Of a stretch of DNA of 64,000 nt, positions 60,401 to 64,000 are shown piece after piece. Each line of letters starts with the position of its first letter. Position 1 is the stretch's first letter. This DNA comes from Welwitschia mirabilis (lineage: Eukaryota; Gnetophyta; Gnetopsida; Welwitschiales): assembly GCA_051453625.1 (NCBI GenBank), contig JBOZIK010000001.1:143278883-143342882 (forward strand), read 5' to 3'. The position numbers and the translations under genes are program-made. The notes under the pieces were generated by a model. The model saw only the letters and a program-made list of their open reading frames with translations, did no database searches and was not told the origin of the DNA.

Positions 60401-60497
60401 ATGAGATGCCAACTCCTAAAACCAACAATCTCAGTTTGCTTGGATTTCTGCAAGTAGATGCGCGTTTTTTAAAATCTAATCCACTTTTTATATTAGT

Positions 60498-60690
60498 CAT
60501 ATTTTTAAGTTTTGGTGTCACTTTCTGGAGGATTCTGCTGTTTCTGAACGACTGGATGTGGTGGCAATTTTCTTGTTCTTGGAAGAGACTTTGCAGATCT
60601 CTACCACATTTTTCTCAGAGTGTTCTGACTTTGCCATTTTTACATTTTATTCTCCGATTCTTCCTCCCAATGATGCAAGTCTCGAATTGG
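60498..60690 (+). other. Possible orphan exon ending at a splice-donor-like site
   Basis: A plus-strand frame open from about 60,498 reads F-W-C-H-F-L-E-D-S-A-V-S-E-R-L-D-V-V-A-I and onward through L-E-E-T-L-Q and F-S-E-C-S-D. It ends at G|GTAAGG, a good plant 5' splice donor, near 60,690. Upstream, a T-rich stretch ends in ATATTAG (about 60,496), acceptable as a 3' splice site. The amino-acid mix is more protein-like than the surrounding chance frames. I do not recognise the family and see no other exons, so it could be a gene fragment or chance. Confidence 0.28.
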
Positions 60691-60955
60691 GTAAGGTTAA
60701 AGTTAAGAGCGCAACAGCAGTAGTTCTAACGATCTTTCCTTCTCATAAACTTACTGAAATTTTGTTTTCAGGATACACAAAAGAACCTTATCATTATCTA
60801 TAAAGCTAACATTCAGGTCTGCAAAAGAGCGTCATCAATGTCTACTCTTTTTTCATAAATATAAAATTTAAAAGCTTGTAGGCACGATTGCATACCGCAG
60901 AGATACGGAGATACACAGCACAATTAATCAAAAACACATGCAGATCGAATTCTGG

Positions 60956-61360
60956 TCATTCAATTTGCTCATTGAGATCGAAAGGCAGCACTCTCTTTGA
61001 CGCCTTCCTAACGACCGCCGAGCTACTGCTGCCGTTCATATGCTTTTGGTCCCCGCCGATGTTTTGCGGTAATGACTGAGACGTTGGTCTTGACTTTGGC
61101 GCCTCTTCTTGTTCATCCACACATTTTCCGTCTCTGATAATCTCCGTGCATTCGAAATCTTCCAACTTAAATCTCATTTTCCAGGGCGTGTTTTCATTTC
61201 TATGCAAAATAAGTTGTTTTTCCATCTCCTTCTGGCTTTCCGTTCTGCTCTGCAAACGCCGCCGCTTCTTTATCTCTCTGAGTCGCTTTACCAGAAAGAA
61301 GAGTTCTTCAATGTCCTCTTCATCTTTTGTTGCGGGCAACATCCCCCTCCTGGACTCCAT
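60956..61360 (-). CDS. NIMIN-like (NPR1-interacting) small protein with C-terminal DLN repression motif
   Basis: An intact 134-codon frame starts at ATG 61,360 and ends at TGA 60,956. Residues 13-35 read D-E-E-D-I-E-E-L-F-F-L-V-K-R-L-R-E-I-K-K-R-R, the acidic then F-F-x-(L/I)-x-(R/K) pattern through which NIMIN proteins bind NPR1. Basic residues follow, then P-W-K-M-R-F-K-L-E-D-F (59-69), like the W-x-x-x-F-x-x-E-D-F patch of the family. A low-complexity S-S-S-S linker leads to L-P-F-D-L-N-E-Q (125-132), an EAR-type DLN motif that recruits corepressors. Length and single-exon structure fit NIMINs (about 100-150 residues). In the family these nuclear proteins restrain salicylic-acid-induced defence transcription. 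Its composition is less AT-rich than its surroundings. The assignment rests on motifs only; another small EAR-motif protein is possible. Confidence 0.72.
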   Translation of the reverse strand: MESRRGMLPATKDEEDIEELFFLVKRLREIKKRRRLQSRTESQKEMEKQLILHRNENTPWKMRFKLEDFECTEIIRDGKCVDEQEEAPKSRPTSQSLPQNIGGDQKHMNGSSSSAVVRKASKRVLPFDLNEQIE

Positions 61361-61534
61361 TCATGCAGGTCGAATGATTCTGCAACCAAAGCGCAGGCCT
61401 TGACCTTAAAAACGGGATCTAAGAAAATTTAGTCGTGTAACATTGCCTTCATTCATAGGCTCCTGGATATGCGAAATAAGAGAGAGACTGCAGTCACGCC
61501 AAAAGTAGCTCAATCAAGGAGACCTTTGAATAAT

Positions 61535-61542
61535 TTCTTATA
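61535..61542 (-). promoter_or_regulatory. TATA-like element of the NIMIN-like gene
   Basis: Minus-strand TATAAGAA lies about 175-180 bp upstream of the ATG at 61,360. It is the best TATA candidate between the start codon and the bZIP-type motifs. Confidence 0.4.
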
Positions 61543-61584
61543 CCAACTTAAAGAAGGCTTTTCTTGTGGAGCGGGACACGGAGA

Positions 61585-61597
61585 CACGTGGGACGTG
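61585..61597. promoter_or_regulatory. G-box CACGTG with adjacent ACGTG
   Basis: CACGTG at 61,585-61,590 is followed by ACGTG at 61,593-61,597, about 225-237 bp upstream of the start codon. G-boxes bind bZIP and bHLH factors in plants. Confidence 0.5.
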
Positions 61598-61623
61598 AAT
61601 CAATGCAGGTGACTTCAGAGGGA

Positions 61624-61644
61624 TGACTCAAATTTGGTGAGTCA
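61624..61644. promoter_or_regulatory. Palindromic pair TGACTCA-N7-TGAGTCA
   Basis: Two perfect 7-base AP-1/GCN4-type bZIP sites face each other across AATTTGG, about 265-285 bp upstream of the start codon. NIMIN genes are known targets of TGA-class bZIP factors and NPR1, so a bZIP palindrome here is plausible. Binding is inferred. Confidence 0.45.
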
Positions 61645-61779
61645 CTCTTTCTTACGCTTCAGGAGAGTCATTATTTCTCCTTAATTTTCAAAAACTTTAC
61701 AATAATTAAAGTGAAAAAGACAAGTTCGATTTCTAGTTTCTTTTAATTTTTTATTTTTTAAAAAAGTTATTTCCAACTT

Positions 61780-61860
61780 AAAAGGTTGATAGTAGGATTG
61801 TAACTTAGGTCTTAAGACTTTCTATCCAAACTCATATGCTAAATTGACTTATTCTTTATG
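61780..61860 (-). mobile_element. Possible tRNA-like SINE head
   Basis: Read on the minus strand, TAGCATATGAGTTTGG resembles an RNA polymerase III A box and AGTTACAATCC, about 30 bases later, a B box. No SINE body could be aligned, so this is only a candidate. Confidence 0.3.
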
Positions 61861-61894
61861 TAATGGCTTGTTCCCCCTTTTTTGGATCTATGAA

Positions 61895-62035
61895 ATAGTT
61901 GTTTAATTAGTGGGATACTATTTCTCTACGAAACCTTACAAGTCCTTAAATCATTCATTTAGATGATTTTGGTGTGACAATACTTATAGAGAGAAGTATA
62001 GTTACTAAAAATTTGAAGTTGACACCCTTGTGTAA
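61895..62035 (+). mobile_element. Degraded tRNA-derived SINE copy
   Basis: TTTAATTAGTGGGATACTAT (61,911 onward) matches the A-box region of the SINE at 63.32 kb. ATAGTTACTAAAAATTTGA with GTTGACACCC (about 61,999-62,027) matches the 3' tail of the copy at 62,990-63,180. The middle, including the B box, is decayed or deleted. Confidence 0.5.
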
Positions 62036-62263
62036 CTGGCTTTTTGTACATTTAAATCAATATCTATTTCATTGTGTGATTCTCTGATTATGCAACACAT
62101 ATTAGACTTGGCTTTTTATTCATTTGTAATGACATCTAATAGTCATTTGAATTCTTTCTTTTGTAGTTAAAATATGATAGTCTATTTGATACAATTAAAG
62201 AATAAAATTTATTCATAAAAAATAAGTGCTATCTTATTTTGTCTGATTGTTCCCCTTTGGGGT

Positions 62264-62324
62264 TTGACTCTTCTTCATACTACTTGTTTTCACACTTTTT
62301 GACTCCTATATATAAACTAGTCAA
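62264..62324. promoter_or_regulatory. W-box cluster around a TATATATAAA sequence
   Basis: TTGACT occurs at 62,264-62,269 and 62,299-62,304, and its complement AGTCAA at 62,319-62,324. The last two flank TATATATAAA (62,307-62,316). TTGAC is the WRKY-binding core. It lies about 0.9 kb upstream of the NIMIN-like start codon. No downstream gene of its own is visible, so this may be distal regulatory DNA or coincidence. Confidence 0.3.
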
Positions 62325-62734
62325 AATTCACTCATGAAACAAAATAAATTGAGGAGGCCAAAAAAAGTTGCATTCGCCATCTTCCCACGAGAAAATGGAG
62401 TTTTAGTAATAACAAAGAGTAAAGAAAAGTTGTATAACATTCTATTGAGAATTTAAAAGATTGGAAAGTCCATGTTCTTATACTAAGAAGAGCAAAAGCT
62501 AAAAATTCAAATTAAAATACTAGATTAAGTTGGTAGGGCCTATTGCCTCCTAAGTATGCTAATAGAAGGGCTAGCTTAGATTAGATCACTAAGCTAAGTA
62601 AATCCTTGTCACAAATTGTTCAAACATGAATTATTAGAATCTCTGTTAATTTGATTAATTATTTTATATTTTGATTATTTAAAGTATTTCTATAAAGAAT
62701 AGTTAAAAATAAATTAAATTAAACTAAATGTCAA

Positions 62735-62942
62735 TGGGATAGTAATCCAACTAGTGGACACTCATCCTGCATTTAAGAGGTTGTGCATTCAAACCTTTAC
62801 ACCATTTATTTGACACATGTAAGCACTAAGAATAATCAAATCTTTCATTACCCTGGGCATGATTGAATCATTCAAGTGGGCAATCGTGTTGGTTATAAGT
62901 TTGCTGGAAGGTATAATTATTAGAACTTTCAAATTTGACATC
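62735..62942 (+). mobile_element. tRNA-derived SINE, copy 1
   Basis: An A-box-like ATAGTAATCCAACTAGTGG (62,739-62,757) is followed 25 bases later by a B-box-like TGTGCATTCAAACC (62,782-62,795). The body ends with GGTTATAAGTTTGCTGGAAG and TTTGACATC, which align with the tails of the next two copies. Confidence 0.75.
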
Positions 62943-62989
62943 ATTAAATTATATATTAAATATGGATAATTATTACTCTAAAGAATTGA

Positions 62990-63180
62990 AAGGAGGATAT
63001 CAAACTCAGAATTTTTAGTAACTATGCCTCTTCTCAAGAGTATAACCACTATGATTGCCCAAAAGAATGACTTTAATTATGCCTAAAGCCTCATCGTATA
63101 TCAATGAGATCACTTAAAGACTTGAACCCATGACCTCCTAAATAGAGGACAATTGTCCCAGACTATCATTCCATTGGAAA
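62990..63180 (-). mobile_element. tRNA-derived SINE, copy 2, with perfect 13-bp target duplication
   Basis: TCTAAAGAATTGA occurs at 62,977-62,989 and 63,181-63,193, directly flanking the insert. Read on the minus strand, the insert starts CCAATGGAATGATAGTCTGG (A box), then TCATGGGTTCAAGTC (B box, close to GGTTCGAATCC). It ends TAGTTACTAAAAATTC and TTTGATATCCTCC. The total is about 191 bp with no poly(A), as in plant SINEs with T-rich or simple 3' ends. Confidence 0.88.
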
Positions 63181-63318
63181 TCTAAAGAATTGAGGTATCT
63201 AAAGCCATTTCTTATTTAGTATTAGATACTATAAAAAAATAACTATGACATTTAGATTAAGTGATTTTTATATAATTTAAACCTAGATTACTTAGTTCTT
63301 TGATATTCTATACAAGTG

Positions 63319-63492
63319 CCTGTGGGATAGTAGTCTAATTGGTGGGATACTTATCTTTCATTTAGGAGGTTAAGGGTTTAAACCTTTGGATGACTTAAAT
63401 GGCATACTATGAGGTTGTGGATAACTTGATCGTGATGGTTGTACTCCTCAAAAGGTTACATTCACTAAAGTTTCGAGTTTGAAATCCCTTAC
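63319..63492 (+). mobile_element. tRNA-derived SINE, copy 3
   Basis: GATAGTAGTCTAATTGGTGG (A box, 63,326 onward), TTTAGGAGGTTAAGGGTTTA with AACC (B box, ending 63,384) and a tail ATGGTTGTACTCCTC ... GAGTTTGAAATCCC align with copies 1 and 2. The phrase CATTTAGGAGGT is shared with copy 2 (CTATTTAGGAGGT). Confidence 0.8.
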
Positions 63493-63599
63493 ACTCTACA
63501 TTAATAAGTATTTTAAAATAATAATTGCATATATATGTATTTATGTTATATTTTGTTAAACATAATAATGCAATGTCCAAAACAAACTATACATTACTA

Positions 63600-63700
63600 A
63601 ATTCATTGTAGGACTAAGGCCTTATCCCAATGATAGATTAATGTTGTCATAATTTTTAAATTTTATGGTTATAAGTTCAATTCTAAAAAATGTTTGTCAA
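63600..63700 (+). mobile_element. Candidate tRNA-related SINE head of a second type
   Basis: TAAGGCCTTATCCCAATGAT (near 63,615) and GGTTATAAGTTCAATTCT (near 63,667) have the spacing and character of decayed A and B boxes, but their wording differs from copies 1-3. A matching body was not found. Confidence 0.35.
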
Positions 63701-64000
63701 TTTTTACATATAATTAAACATATAAATTTAAAATACTCTTAATTTTCAGCTTAGGGAAACATGATGCATTTTAGAGGTATAATTCTTCTTCTACTAAATA
63801 CATGTAGAGGATGGAGCTTCTCACCTTCACACCCTTCACAGCACAAAACAAGCGTTAAACGTTTTTGGGAATAACAAACTTGAATCGTATTAATTTGCGT
63901 GACTACTCTCAAAGAATTGTGGATTTAAAAATATGTAATTGCATAGAAAGTTTGTAACAGCTTTACTTTGGATCATATTTTAAAACCCTAAGAATATTGA
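63701..64000. other. Unassigned DNA at the window end
   Basis: No coding region recognised. Composition is mixed, with a slightly GC-richer patch near 63.8-63.9 kb. A gene could lie beyond the window edge. Confidence 0.4.

Noticed and set aside
60888-61432. Plus-strand frames overlapping the NIMIN-like gene
   Set aside because: They are antisense shadows of the minus-strand gene, have no family resemblance and lack its motif logic.
63319-63400. A functional tRNA gene
   Set aside because: A and B boxes are present, but no acceptor-stem pairing is evident, and the sequence continues into a body shared with neighbouring copies. It is a SINE and not a tRNA gene.
1-64000. CRISPR arrays, operons, integrons, riboswitches or bacterial defence genes
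   Set aside because: No regularly spaced identical repeats with unique spacers and no bacterial-type gene clusters exist. The minisatellites have variable spacing and decayed cores, and all recognised genes are plant transposon or plant nuclear type.

Overview
This is repeat-rich, strongly AT-biased nuclear DNA from a plant, most likely a seed plant with a large genome. Nothing in it looks bacterial or viral. The evidence is plant-type LTR retrotransposons of several lineages primed by initiator-tRNA-Met sites, an L1-clade LINE, a cluster of tRNA-derived SINEs, and one compact gene resembling the plant NIMIN (NPR1-interacting) family. The species cannot be named from the sequence. Twelve runs of N interrupt the window; three are exactly 100 N and five are 10 or 15 N, so some gap sizes are conventional.

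Layout. 1-5.9 kb is AT-rich DNA with no recognisable gene. 6.5-8.1 kb holds a small, complete, non-autonomous LTR element (minus strand, TSD AATCT). 8.3-8.6 kb is a G-rich sequence duplicated on both sides of a 100-N gap. 9.06-9.96 kb is a LINE-related fragment that recurs at 54.6-55.3 kb. 10.5-24.1 kb is a nest of two related Ty3/gypsy chromovirus-like elements: element B (13,212-22,643) sits inside the reverse transcriptase of element A (10.5-13.2 and 22.6-24.1 kb). Both have a degenerate minisatellite upstream of gag, and B also has antisense open frames with splice-like signals in its leader. 24.1-24.45 kb is a palindrome-rich, foldback-like block. 26.8-28.05 kb is a tandem array interrupted by a gap. 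29.65-30.25 kb is an LTR with its primer-binding site. 30.3-35.6 kb is a minus-strand Ty3/gypsy gag/protease relic split by an internally deleted Ty1/copia element (31.6-34.45 kb).

37.4-53.6 kb is a second nest. A 12-kb minus-strand SIRE-like Ty1/copia element (40,191-52,146, TSD GATGA) is inserted inside the Y-V-D-D codons of a plus-strand Tork/Tnt1-like copia element. The 12-kb element carries two diverged copies of its integrase region between one LTR pair. 54.6-57.8 kb is a degraded minus-strand LINE. From about 59 kb the base composition becomes less AT-rich. The only intact-looking protein-coding gene lies at 60,956-61,360 (minus). It encodes 134 residues with an acidic/hydrophobic motif near the N terminus, a W-x5-LEDF patch and a C-terminal DLN repression motif. 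Its upstream DNA has a G-box, a palindromic pair of TGACTCA sites and a TATA-like element, and several SINEs lie 0.5-2.3 kb upstream.

Almost every transposon coding region is broken by stops and frameshifts, and many changes look like C-to-T or G-to-A decay of methylated DNA. The biology is therefore mainly layered transposon burial next to one probable salicylic-acid-signalling gene. I did not find a convincing new enzymatic system. The most unusual signals are the CpG-decayed minisatellite shared by the two gypsy leaders, the antisense frames in one leader, and the internal duplication within the 12-kb copia element.
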